DNA from: Epiperipatus broadwayi
Taxonomy: Eukaryota > Onychophora > Udeonychophora > Euonychophora > Peripatidae
Assembly: GCA_028023455.1 (NCBI GenBank)
Contig: JAQFVV010012422.1
Location: 10,455,337-10,519,336 of the forward strand
Reading direction: 5' to 3'
DNA: 64,000 nucleotides
A model generated the notes under the pieces. It had not been told where the DNA came from, ran no database searches, and was given only the letters and a program-made list of their open reading frames with translations. Below are positions 20,618-31,829 of the stretch, piece after piece (positions within the stretch are counted from its first letter, which is position 1; every line of letters starts with the position of its first letter). The position numbers and the translations under genes were made by a program.

Positions 20618-22112
20618 GACATCACATGATCACCATCTCTTGTGCTAGCACATAACTGTTATTAAGCAGTGAGGACAAGCCAGAAACTAGTCTGGGGATA
20701 TTGGATGAGTAGGTACTAGATGGGGATTTTATGCACAAGCCTTCTGGCATCCATTGATTACTTTGGTTGGCACAGGGTGGCGCTACTGTATGGAGAGGTT
20801 TTTTTTTTGCGGATGATATATTTTTGTGTGCAGAAAGAAGAGAAGATGTGGAAGTTATCCTAAGGACATGTGCAAGGGTGGGTAAAGAGATGGGGATTAA
20901 ATTTAGTGAAGAAAAATCAAATATAATGATGGTTAATACTGTGGAAAGAGAAGATATAGAATTTTTATTGGGAGATATTAAGTTAAGTGTGGTGAATAGA
21001 TATAGTTATTTGGGAATTATTTTAAGTAATCAGAAAAATTATTTGGATGAATGGGAAAAAAAATTGATAAATGAAGCAAAGAAAAGAATGGGATTAATAA
21101 AGAAATTAACTATTTTCATATAATAAATATGATGTAGCTAGAATTATATGGAAAGGAGTTGCAGTAGCAGGGTTAACATATGGTAATGATGCATTATATG
21201 TTAGTAAAGAGATATTAAATTACTTAGAAAAAGTTCAAAGGGAAGTAGGAAGATATGTATTGGATGCAGATGTATGGACAGCATGGGAGGCATTTCAAGG
21301 AGACATGGGATGGTCAAGTTTTCATATGAAAGATGCAAAAAGTAAAATAAAAATGTTTGGTAGATCGCAGTTTATGAATAATAAAAAAATAGCCAAAATA
21401 GTATTTAATTGGGTTATGAGTAAAGGCAGGTAACAAGATAGGTGAGAAAGGTAATGTGATATGCAAAAGATTTGGATAAAGAATGTATATTAGTATGTTT
21501 GTACAAAAGATTGGACGATTGTGTTAAGAGGATTGTTGAGTGTTATAGTAGTAAGGAATGGGATAAAAAAATAAATTTATTAATAAAGAATAGGGAGTTA
21601 GAGAGATGGAGAAATAGTATGGAGAGTAAAAAGAGTTTAAATATATATAGAAATAAACAGAATATTAGGTGTGAGTTAATATATGATAATAGTAAGGAAA
21701 GTAGTTTATTATTTAAGGCTTGAACGGGATCTTTAGCTACAAGAAAATATACATGTAAATGGAAAAATATGGGTGATTTATTTTGTAAATTATGTAAGGA
21801 AGGAATAGAAAATATTAGGCATTTGTTAAGTGAATGTAAATGTTTGAAAACAGAAAGAGTACATATAATGAAGTTATGGAAGAATAAATATGAAAAAAGT
21901 GATTATACAGAAAGTGCATTATTGGTTTTTATGCTGGGGTTTGGGAAAAGATAAAGGGGATTTAGATATAAAGGCCATAGAGTTGACAACGATTATGTTG
22001 TGGAAATGGGATGGAGCAGAATATGGGGAAACTTAGAGTGGGAAATGGAAAATTAAGTGGCTAACAGGTTTATCTGGGCATAGGAGAAGCCACAGTACAT
22101 CACATCCTGTTT
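20618..22112 (+). mobile_element. Chimera of hammerhead-family A element and LINE-1 3' part
   Basis: One insertion flanked by a perfect 12-bp direct repeat AATAGAAGACAA (20606-20617 and 22113-22124). It starts with the family A terminus CATCACATGATCACC, runs through GAAACTAGTCTGGGGATATT and GGATGAGTAGG to the usual family A end near 20797. Then, through a T run, it switches directly into LINE-1 RT sequence (from about 20806) and continues to the LINE-1 3' end. The ribozyme's CUGANGA and stem II part is deleted here. A single target duplication means both parts arrived together. Confidence 0.85.
20806..22035 (+). pseudogene. LINE-1 reverse transcriptase fragment within the chimera
   Basis: From the RT palm onward: FADDIFLCAERREDVEVIL, GKEMGIKFSEEKSNIMMVN, NRYSYLGIILSNQKNYLDE, then after a frame change at ~21120 ARIIWKGVAVAGLTYGNDAL and MGWSSFHMKDAKSKIKMFG. 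The C-terminal part has ESKKSLNIYRNKQNIRCEL, then the Cys/His knuckle FCKLCKEGIENIRHLLSEC and a basic tail up to a stop near 22035. Frameshifts (about 21120, 21435) and a stop at 21721 (TGA where the sister copy at 49738 has CGA, Arg) make it non-functional. Everything upstream of the ADD motif is replaced by the hammerhead-family element. Confidence 0.85.
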
Positions 22113-22309
22113 AATAGAAGACAAAACCATAAAACTATAACTTTAAAAATAAATATTTTATATTTCTTACTTTTAACAGAAAAACAATCTACTTTTAACT
22201 TATGCTAAAAAAAATGTTGTATTTCATAAAACTGCTTCAGGCGAAATTAAAAACATAATGATAAATCTACTAGAATGAGTATAACTCTTCTTCTGTTTAC
22301 AAAGTTGTA

Positions 22310-22515
22310 AGACTTCATAAATACCCTTTTTAAGCTGTAAAATGGCTTAACTTTCATTTAGATATATTAATCTTTAACTGAGGCTTAAAGTTTATATCTG
22401 AGCTAGTGACAATCTCTAGTTAAATGAATAATTAACAACAATCATTACTGTAATTATCTGGAGTGGTTATTGTCAAAGTTATAAGTGGAGTAAGTTTGAC
22501 ACATGTAATTTAAAT
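22310..22515 (+). repeat. Repeat R4, copy 1
   Basis: This stretch is a diverged reverse complement of 25625-25790. Matching landmarks are TTTAACTGAGGCTTAAAGTTTA, CAATCTCTAGTT, ATCATTACTGT and AGTTTGACAC. Class unknown. Confidence 0.55.
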
Positions 22516-22859
22516 GTAATAATTTGCTTATGCCTTATCTGATTCAGGTCTATACTTTGTAATATAATTCAGCATTTGAAAATCTTGTATTACAGGTACT
22601 GCTATTTTAAGCTGAATGGCTTCTCTTAACGCCGTCAAAAGAAAATCATAAACATGAAACAAACCTACTATCTCAGTTTTCCCTTTGACTTTCTGTATTT
22701 TTTGGAAAGCTAAACTCACAATTTTCCTGATATATTAATACACAATCAGAAATTAGATGTGGAAAAATATTTGTCCAATAAGACATCACATAATCACTGC
22801 TTATATTATGCTGTTCTGCAGTAAATTTTTTCACCACATTTTTATTATCTAGTGCAAGC

Positions 22860-23290
22860 TTTTGTAGTCAATAGATACCAGATGTAAGTGCTTATTAAAT
22901 CCCTATCCAGTGCTATCCTATCCAATATTATTAGATTAATTTTTAGCTTATGGCTTTCATTAGTGAGAAGCTTTAGGATCTGGAAGTAGTTTATCTGGTG
23001 GCTTGGATTGAAAACTTTAGCATGTTTTTCAATGTGAGATAGTAATTTGATAATAAAATAAAGAAATAAAAGATGACCATTAGAGGAAAAATGCCTTCAC
23101 TATAAAAGATTCAGGTGCATTGCTCCCAGATTTAACAGCATCTCTCTGATGAATGCCATAAGCTAGAAACTAGTTGGGGATATTAGATAGGACAACAATT
23201 GAATTGGGATTTATTAAACATTACTATCTATAATCTATTGATTAATATGGCTTATGCTAGGTGGCAAAAATGTATTGAAAAAAAGAACTA
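22860..23290. mobile_element. Hammerhead-family A fold-back, diverged
   Basis: Two arms in opposite orientation. The left arm (about 22860-22990, minus sense) and right arm (about 23110-23280, plus sense) both carry family A landmarks. The right arm keeps a readable hammerhead core (see 23130-23188); the left one has decayed to TAATGA / AAAA. Boundaries are approximate and a TSD was not identified. Confidence 0.6.
23130..23188 (+). ncRNA. Hammerhead-like ribozyme, diverged family A copy
   Basis: Core boxes are intact: CUGAUGA at 23146-23152 and GAAA at 23166-23169, followed by A-C, a 2-nt loop UA, G-U and U as the nucleotide before cleavage. Stem I pairs UCUCU (23141-23145) with GGGGA (23176-23180), including two wobbles, and AUUU (23130-23133) with AGAU (23185-23188). 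Stem II (hairpin between the boxes) is weak, with only two clear G-C pairs around loop CAUAA, so activity is doubtful. Confidence 0.5.
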
Positions 23291-23841
23291 TTTAATAAGA
23301 AGTGCTAGAAGTTAAAGAATGCTTATTATTAAATCAGAAGAATGAATACATTTTAAATATATATTATCTCTAGATCATCTGATAGGATTCATGTTTATGA
23401 GACATATATATTAAGATTTACTGATAAATAATTGGCATATATGTGGAAATAATTTTATTTTTTCCAACATAAAGCAATGACTAACTTCAGTTATCTTCTT
23501 GGCTAATAGTTAGTCGACTATCACTTTTAAATTTTCATTTATTTAAAAGTTATAATTGTCTATATCTCAATAATGAAATAGTTTTTAAATTGGCATAATA
23601 CAGTGGTGAATTACATAATAGCTGTCACAATCCAATTAAATACCTGTTTTCCAGTTATTTTTTAGTGTGTTTATGGCGAATGGTAAATTATAACTACATA
23701 AATTTTGGTTTAAATTAAATATTTAATAATAAATTGGCAAATAAAAATAATAATGATAATAAAACATGAATTAAGTTTTGTTTTTATTCTGTAAGAGTGT
23801 ACAATAAGTATCCATATTTTGTTGTGCATTTCCTGACTTCC

Positions 23842-24238
23842 ATAAGAGATCTTTAGCAACAAGAAAATATACATGTAAATGGAAAAATATGGGTGATTTA
23901 GTCTGCAAATTGTGTAGGCAGGAGTAGAAAATATTAGGCATTTGTTAATTAAATATAAATGCTTGAAAGCAGAAAGGGTACAAATAATGAAGTTATGGAA
24001 GAATAAATATGAACAAAGTGATTATACAGAAAGTGGGTTGTTGGTTTTTATGCTGGGTTTGGGAAAAGATAAGGGAGGTTTAGATATAAAGGCTATAGAG
24101 TTGACAAAGATTATGTTGTGGAAATGAGATGGAGCAGATTATGGGAAAACTTAGGGTGGGAAATGGAAAGGGAAAATAAAGTGGCTAACAGGTTTTCTGA
24201 CTTCAAATAAGGAGAAGTCACTGTGTATCACATCACAT
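23842..24238 (+). pseudogene. LINE-1 C-terminal fragment and 3' end
   Basis: A short plus-strand copy of the last part of LINE-1. It starts near TTAGCAACAAGAAAATATAC, passes the knuckle region (NMGDLVCKLC with frameshift), and reads KAERVQIMKLWKNKYEQSDY and LLVFMLGLGKDKGGLDIKAI. The 3' end has GTGGCTAACAGGTTTTCTGA and ends TATCACATCACAT. It is 5'-truncated and inactive. Confidence 0.8.
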
Positions 24239-26108
24239 AAAGTTTGATGTCAAGATGACTGTTACTGTATTATCTATTTTGTTTTTTTTTAAAATTTCTT
24301 TGTGAAGTATTAAAATAATTTATAATAAAATAATTACAGGTTTATATCATTTTTTTATCTAAGTCATTGCAATGAATTTCACTAGTAATTGTTTTTCTTT
24401 TCACCATAATTAACTCCTGGTGATGTAATTAATATTACCAGTCTAACTTTTTTATGATGTATTTCCAACATTAATGCTTCAAAAACACTCTTGTAATTCT
24501 GTAAATACAATGGGTAAAAAAAACCCTCAAGCATCAACCATGTCAGATTCTTCTTTACTCATAATCCAGAATCTTCTGAGCTTGAGTTGAGATGATAATC
24601 ACTAACTCATATTCCAAAAGTAGGTAAATAACTATTTGAACTAAGAAATGAGTGCAAAATAACATAGAAATGAAAAAGTCTGTCAATCTTACTATAATCC
24701 AAAGTACATAAGCTGTGTCAATGTTCTTCTCTTTAAAAAAATTACATAACTCATAATCAATATATTATAATCTTGTGTATTTTATTATTACATTACCTGA
24801 CATGCCTTAATCCTGGATTTAATTTCAGAATAAAGAGAGATTGGATTAAGGTTTTTTTCAGTTGATCCATAGCCAACCCAAATAGCAATTCACACATTGG
24901 TCAAATATTGTATTTATTTTAATGTTGTGTAGAAATAAGTTGCAGAAATTTTTTTTAGCTTGTTGTAGATTTTATCTTGTCAGATCTTAGTTGCTCATTA
25001 AATGTATCAGCTATCTATATACACGGTGTGTTGCAATGAAAAGATGTCTGGTTGCCTCTTCAAGATGCTTGCAATGCCATCTTTGAATCAATGAACATGT
25101 TACATATTGATATGATTAGCTATTTACTATAAAAAAATGTAAGACATTAGCATATCTAAATCATGAGTTATCATGTGAAAAGTGACAATTTCATACACTC
25201 ATTGGTCATTTTCAGTACTCTATCTGTCATTATAAAATCTTGAAAATGAGTTAAAAACAGTCTTGTGATTCATAGTTTCACTTCCATATGCAGTTTGAAT
25301 CATTTCACTCGTATTTTTTAAAAAAGTAATATTGGTGCATTGTCCCATCATGGGTTAAGCTTCAAAATGTTTTGTCATATTTCATGCATAACTTATGATC
25401 TAGACATACTATTGTCTTAAATATTATGTGGTGAATATCTGGGATACATTACTATGTAGATATGCACAGATTAAGAGGTGGCATTTCAGAAAGCTGATAG
25501 CAAGTAAACTGTTAATACTGTAATGTAATAGCTAGCAGTGACAAATATAATAATACTAAGAACTATATCAATAATTATGTCTATATATATATTCTGAGTA
25601 CTCATTAATAATCAATTGAACAGACTTGTGAATAATTATATTTTAATTATAAGTGTCAAACTTATGATCCTAACCATTTTAGATAAACACAGTAATGATA
25701 TTCACTAATTATTTATTAAACTAGAGATTGTCTTTAGCCCAGATATAAACTTTAAACCTCAGTTAAAGATTAATATGTCTGCTTTTTTAAAATTAAATAC
25801 ACAAACAAGGAGTTACACACTTTTCCCGGTTCCATGTGTTATATTTTTATAAATGTATGAAATAACCTGATGAGTGCTGGTTTCACATAAAATGTATCTT
25901 GGATGTCATTTGCCTTTTATTATATCTTTATTCTAAAAAAAGGGTGGGGTGGACCCATTCAACTACATTCATGATTCTATGCACTTGACTTTTCATTTGC
26001 TATCAATGTTGTTGGAATGTTAATTGTTAAAATGGATCTTATTGTATATTCAGAACCAAGGTTAGTTGTAGGATAGATAATGTTTTAAAGAAAATATTTT
26101 TATTCCAG
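24239..26108 (+). other. Intron sequence before exon b
   Basis: A+T-rich sequence with repeat R4 copy 2 at 25625-25790. No exon of the phase needed to link exons a and b could be supported here or elsewhere between them. Confidence 0.45.
25625..25790 (-). repeat. Repeat R4, copy 2 (inverted relative to copy 1)
   Basis: The reverse complement matches 22310-22515 with scattered differences; see that entry. The two copies are about 3.1 kb apart. Confidence 0.55.
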
Positions 26109-26295
26109 AAACCACTTCTAGTTTGGAAGAGTTTTCTGAAGGCCTTAGTTTTAATGTAAATGTAAAGGAACATGAAGAAAGAGGTCAGAATTGGCTCAAT
26201 AATATTAAAGAACATCAAAAGTATATACAAAACATTTGGGGAAAATTTAAAAAACAGTCTTCCCTTTCAGGAGATCTTTTGCAGTCAGTAAAACG
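26109..26295 (+). CDS. Exon b of the host gene
   Basis: Preceded by a T-rich tract and ATTCCAG, followed by GTAAGA. It is 187 nt, entered in phase 1 and left in phase 2. It encodes about 62 residues beginning TTSSLEEFSEGLSFNVNVKE, then HEERGQNWLNNIKEHQKY, ending SSLSGDLLQSVK plus two bases. The charged, Leu/Ile-spaced pattern suggests helices. Its last two bases join the first base of exon c to make Arg. Confidence 0.8.
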
Positions 26296-26568
26296 GTAAG
26301 ATATACACAAATACAAAAGTGAAGATATGTAAGATATATGTATATGTTAAGTTCTCTGCCTGAAGGTATATTATATTAATTATTTATATGTTCAGTTATT
26401 AAATATTTAATAGTAAATGTAAATATATGTACCATATTACTTATTTAAATTTTCACACATAATGTTTTTAAAATTATATCTGACAATTAGATTTTATTTA
26501 TCATTATTCAGTTGTTTTAGTTTATATAGCTGACATTAGACTTGATTTGCTTTCTGCACTTAGCCAAG
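26296..26568 (+). other. Start of intron b-c
   Basis: A+T-rich, nothing recognised. The remaining parts of this 7.6-kb intron without features of their own (27220-28280, 28720-28940, 29030-29490, 29710-31150, 33345-33849) are likewise A+T-rich and gave no supportable gene. Confidence 0.5.
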
Positions 26569-26582
26569 AGTTTGCCATAATT

Positions 26583-27199
26583 AAACCACTAAACAGCAAA
26601 TGATCACTATTCTTTATGCTTACACAAGCCGGTTACACAGAGGCTAAACTTTCCATACAGTAATGCCACTCAGTGCAAGCCAGAGTAATCAATGCATGCA
26701 TGAACATTTGTGCATAAAATCCCTATCTAGTGTCTACTCCTCCAATATCCCCAGACTAGTTTCTTGCTTGTGGCTTTCATCAGTGAAAAACCTTGGATCT
26801 GAGAGCACTGCATCTAGATTTTAGGATCTAATGCAACCCTCCAGCAGTCATCTTTTACTTTATTAACTAACTATAAAGCTTTGAGTCCAAAATGGAAACA
26901 CAATAATGTTTTCAATTCAATTTCATTAATTTGTATAGTCATATAGATCTGAACTCTGTTCAGCATCCATATTTGTTGGTGTCTTTGGTTTGTTTTAGTC
27001 TTACATTTTGGACTCAAAGATTTGGAGGGTTGCATTAGATCCTAAGATCTAGGCGCAGTGCCACAAGCTAGAAACTAGTCTGGGGATATTGAATGTGTAG
27101 GCAATAGATAGAGATTTTATGCACAAATATTCCTGCATCCATTGATTGCTCTGGCTTGCACTGAGTGGTACTACTGTATGGAAAGTTTTGCCTCTGCGT
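26583..27199. mobile_element. Hammerhead-family A dimer, full-length fold-back
   Basis: A 617-bp insertion flanked by a perfect 14-bp direct repeat AGTTTGCCATAATT (26569-26582 and 27200-27213). The outer arms pair: GAGGCTAAACTTTCCATACAG near 26637 against the reverse of CTGTATGGAAAGTTTTGCCTC near 27175. The left arm carries a minus-strand hammerhead region (about 26745-26810), and the right arm a plus-strand one lacking CUGANGA (27058-27115). The centre includes TCTGAACTCTGTTCAGCATC, also present in the 31169 copy and recognisable in families B and C. The tail before the left arm is the CATCACATGATCAC-like terminus. Confidence 0.85.
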
Positions 27200-28286
27200 A
27201 GTTTGCCATAATTCAGTTCACTTAATAACTACTAATTCTTCTCAGCAGTATCATATGTAACTAATCACTACTTTGTGCACAAAAGAGACTATTACATGTA
27301 TCAAATACTATAAAATGTTTTACCTTTTAAGCAATGTCAATTTGATTTTAGATTTATAATCATTTAACTTTCAGATATTACAAATTCAAGTAAGTGATAA
27401 TTATGGCTTCAAAAAGGAAATTCAGATTCATAAATCAATAATAATTAGATCACTGAGATATAAGTATGAATAAAATTTAATATAAATAGGTTAAATACTA
27501 ATTAATTAATAATAAATAAATATAATACCATGGTGAACTTATCTTACAATAGCAATAAATTACTTACAGGGTTATTGTTTTGACCAAACTAAAATTATTT
27601 TTTACTGAAATTGCCTTTAAACATCCCTAGATCCCACTTTTGACTTGAATGTTACTGGGTATTGAGGCCTGATTGGATGCTTCTTCATCTAGATTCTGCT
27701 TCTAGCTCAATATGCTGGCTTCTCGTGTTTTAATGATTTAATCCTCTCTTTAATACTTCTCCAGAGTTAGTTATTTTGATATTTCCAGGATTGTCTTTAA
27801 TTTCTAATTTTAAGACTTCTGTCTTAGAAATAAGTAATTAATTTTGTTAATCTGTTGTAGTCTAACAATGCTATATTTTAATTGTCATTTTTAATCTTTA
27901 AACATAAATGATATTTTATATAACTTTAAACATGTATACTTTTTAATATATGAAATTATGGGTATGTGTAGTGTGTTAGAATAATAAGATAAGTACAAAC
28001 TTACTTGATCTTCTATGTAAAGGATGCTTACAATGAGCTTTAAGCATCAGTTTATTGTTCACTACATCATTGAAAAAAGTCTTCCTTGGAAATCACTTCA
28101 AGGTGCTAAATTATGCATGTTATCAGAATGTTATGAAACAGTAAATAACATAATAAACAGCACATTTAAGTATACAATAGAAAAAAGAACACTTTAATGT
28201 AGAGATCTTTGCTATTTAGCTTCTTTTAGCAAGAGTGTATGACCAGGATGAAACACTGATTAAATTCTCACCATCTGGAAATTGGC

Positions 28287-28716
28287 ATGGCTAGGTCTCT
28301 CTATTTATACATAGATTGTTGTAGAAGCTTTTGCCTCAAATGAGCTATTTAAAAATTAATATTTTTTTATTATTAATTCAAGTACACATAACACTCCTAT
28401 ATGCTTACTTATACATTTTTAAGAGCAAGTTATTTTTATTCTACTCTAGCGCAATCCATGATAAACTTTAATAATCATTTGATATAAGATGATATAATGC
28501 TATGGCTAGGTCTCTCTATTTATACGTAGATTGTTGTAGAAGCTTTTGCCTCAAATGAGCTATTTAAAAATTAATATTTTTTTATTATTAATTCAAGTAC
28601 ACATAACCCTCCTATATGCTTACTTATACATTTTTAAGAGCAAGTTATTTTTACTCTACTCTAGCGCAATCCATGATAAACTTTAGTAATCATTTGATAT
28701 AAGATGATATAATGCT
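28287..28716. repeat. Direct tandem duplication, 215-bp unit, two copies
   Basis: ATGGCTAGGTCTCTCTATTT starts copies at 28287 and 28502. They stay aligned with only a few differences to AGATGATATAATGCTAT near 28500 and 28716. The low divergence suggests a fairly recent duplication or an assembly artefact. Confidence 0.9.
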
Positions 28717-28949
28717 ATAAAATCCTCATCTCCAGATTGGTTTATTGTTTTTGCTTTTGATTGTGAAGTTTATGATTCAAATCTATTAATTATTGCACTT
28801 ATGCATCTACCCATCATTTTTACACCTTTATACTATTCAAGCTTGTAATTTTAAAAAACCCTAAGGTTTTAAACTCAGACTAAGTCACTTGCATTATTAC
28901 ATAAATCTTTATATTAACATTATCTGTTAGATGCATAAGTTATTATTTT

Positions 28950-29025
28950 CAGCTTTGCATTCTAGTCTTCATTGATGAAGACAAAAGCCAGAAACTGATC
29001 TGGAGATGATGATTTTATAGCACCA
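28950..29025 (+). repeat. Degenerate hammerhead-element fragment
   Basis: Contains TTGATGAAGACAAAAGCCAG followed by AAACTGATCTGGAGATGATG, aligned with the ribozyme region of family A. The first box has UUGAUGA instead of CUGAUGA, and stem III pairing is lost. Element ends were not located. Confidence 0.45.
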
Positions 29026-29511
29026 TATTATCTGGTGACTGGTGATTATTCAAGTTTACAGTAGAGAGCTTTACAGTAGGGTCAAATGTAGGGTGAAGGT
29101 TATTTTGAATAGAAATACTAATTTTATAAAAAGAATGTGTAAAATAGTGGTAATTACTGTAAGTTACAAATTGTTTTGTTTTTCTTTATATAAATATATA
29201 ACAATAAAAATAATAAATATAATGTTAATAAAGTATTATAAACAGTCATAGAAACCACAAAGTACTTTTGGTTAATTCTTTAATCTGCCTCAACTGCTGT
29301 TAAATTTAAATAACAAAATAGAAGCAAACATCATCAATTCAAATCCCATGAATCCCAAATTTTAATATTAGTAGCATGTCTATTAATTAAATTTATTTTA
29401 TTTCTAATTACTAAAATTGCCTTCTTAATTTTTTTTTTATAATAGTTTGTTACCATTATATTTATTATTTTTATTGTTATTACAATAGTTTTTTAATTAA
29501 TGGATATTTTA

Positions 29512-29690
29512 AACAAGGCAAAACTCTCCATACAGTAGTGCCACCCTGTGCCAAACAGAGTAATCAATGGATGCCAGAAGGCTTGTGCATAAAATTCCTA
29601 TCTAGTGCCTACTCATCCAATATCCCCAGACTAGTTTCTGGCTTGTGGCCTTCGTCAGTGCTAATGTAAGAGATAGTGATCATGTGATGT
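29512..29690 (-). mobile_element. Hammerhead-family A element, stem I-defective copy
   Basis: A 179-bp insertion between 15-bp direct repeats with one mismatch, TTAATGGA(T/C)ATTTTA (29497-29511 and 29691-29705). On the minus strand it contains CUGACGA, the GGC/GCC hairpin, GAAA and GUC of the hammerhead. The sequence before CUGACGA is replaced by an unrelated TTAGCA, so stem I cannot form. It ends in GTGATCATGTGATGTTTA on the plus strand. Confidence 0.8.
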
Positions 29691-31168
29691 TTAATGGACA
29701 TTTTATTTGTATTATATATTTATTGTAATGGATATATAAATATACCTACTACATGAGTTAGTTTATTATTATTATTTCTACAATAAGTTATTTTATGTTA
29801 AAAATATTTAGAAAAAAATAAAAATGTATTTTTTTATTAATGAAAAGACTGTCAGTTTAATAAATAGAGTTTAGAATAAATCAAAAGTTGGTAAACAAAA
29901 GGAAAAGCAAAATTCTGTATCTGAATCTTAGGTTAAGATAAAAATAAAAAGTAGAAGAGAGAAAAACATAATTAATATATAATGCTGATTAAGAAATTTA
30001 ATTAACTTTATAAATTAAGGGAAATGACTTATCTATTCTTTTAAATAAAAGTACAAATTCCAAAATGTTACAAGGTACAATGAAAAGAAAAGAAAATAAT
30101 TGTGTAAAGGTAACAAAGATTACAAAGTTACTTGGTAAAATAATTAAAACTAAAAATATTAATTGTAAAGAAAAACAACAGAATTGTTATGTAAATAATT
30201 ATACAGAATTATTGTTTAAAGTTATTTAATTAGAGAACAATATGATCTAAGCAAAGTTTAAAATAATTTTGTAAAGTCTAATCAAGAAGGAATTGTTTTA
30301 CTGAAAATAGTAATCTATACAACTGATTAGATAGTCAATACTGTAATGAATGTTGTAATTAAAATCTATAAAAAGGATTAACTAATTAGAAAAAAAGAAG
30401 ATAGGAACTGTTTGATGATGTGGATGAGTGTAGACAAGAGTTTGTCAAGGATCTAAATGTGACTAAATTTCCCTTAAAATTAGTCTTCTGTATTTTGCTG
30501 ATATTTTTGATTCTGATCCTGTTAATTGGATTTGGATGCTGCTAGCTATATTAATTTTTTGTTGATGTATGGTGAACAGCTATTTATGCAGATATCCTAA
30601 TATCACCATACAGTACTAAACTCACAAGATGTTCATTCAGTTTTTATCATGTAACTCCTATGCATTTGATAGTCTGAAATGTGACAAATATCCTTGACCT
30701 GCCATTGCTGAGATATCAACCTGTCATTATTGAAGATTATTACTGAATAAGGCCAAACAGATATATATTACCCTGGAAAAGAAAAAGTGACAAGCTATTA
30801 AAAGAATCCAGGAAACCTGTTCAAGAATGCCAGCCATGAACTATATAAATTGTCAAAAAGACAGAAATGATTAATTCCAAAAAATTATCACAAGACTTAG
30901 ATTACTATAAGAAAATAAATCAAAATCTAGATGTAAAATGATATACAGAGATAATATTTCATTCTCTTAATAAACTTCCATAAAATTGGAAATTATAAAT
31001 TCTTATTATCTGTTAAAGGAGACTTAATTATATTGAATAAATTTGTAATTAATTTAATTTAATTTTTATTCTTATTATGTTTTTTTTTTGTAAATATATT
31101 ACTTAATATAGTAATTTGGCTTAAATTCTCTGTATCTCACCATATGACATTTAATTAAGATAAAATTT

Positions 31169-31762
31169 AATAAGAGTACCAAACTCCATACAATAGTAAT
31201 ACATTGATTATGAAGGCTTATACTTGGTGGCACTATTATATGGAGGGTTTTGGTACTCTTATTAGTAGCATGCGTATGCAAATGAAATGGTGATCATATG
31301 ATGTTTGATAATTTTATACCTGTCATGCCCATGCCCATAGGATAATGGTGATTATGGTTTTTGGAAAAATCAGACACCAAAATGTATAGATGCTGAACTG
31401 AGTTCAGATCTATATGACTATACAAGGGAATGAGCTTGGGTTGGAAATATTATGGTGTTTTCATCTTGGTTTCCTAGCTTTGTACTTAGCCAAATAAGTA
31501 AAAGGTGGCTGCTAGAAGGTTCCATTGGATGCTAAGCTCTAGGTGTAAGTCCTCTCAAATCCAAGGCTCGTCATTAATAAATACCACAAACTAGAAACTA
31601 GTCTAGGGATATTGGATGAGTAAGGCATTAGATATGAATTTTATGCACAAACCTCTATGTGTTCATTGCTTATGGTAGCTTGCATTTGGTGGCAGTATTG
31701 TATGGAGAGTTCAATACTCTTATTAACAGCATGTATAAGCTTATGAAATGGTGGTTCATGTG
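31169..31762. mobile_element. Hammerhead-family A dimer, diverged
   Basis: A 594-bp insertion between perfect 12-bp direct repeats AAGATAAAATTT (31157-31168 and 31763-31774). The left part is a short hairpin (ACCAAACTCCATA ... TATGGAGGGTTTTGGT). The right part is a plus-sense family A unit with GAACTGAGTTCAGATC, a decayed ribozyme (TTAATAA instead of CUGANGA, then GAAACTAGTC), and an end at TTCATGTGAA. Confidence 0.7.
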
Positions 31763-31829
31763 AAGATAAAATTTGTCAATTATGTTATTTGTGATTAAAT
31801 ATGCATTGCCTGATAGCCTAAGTTAGGTA

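Noticed and set aside
22528-22719. 63-codon minus-strand frame
   Set aside because: Looks protein-like in places but has no recognisable domain, no splice context and no second copy. Insufficient support.
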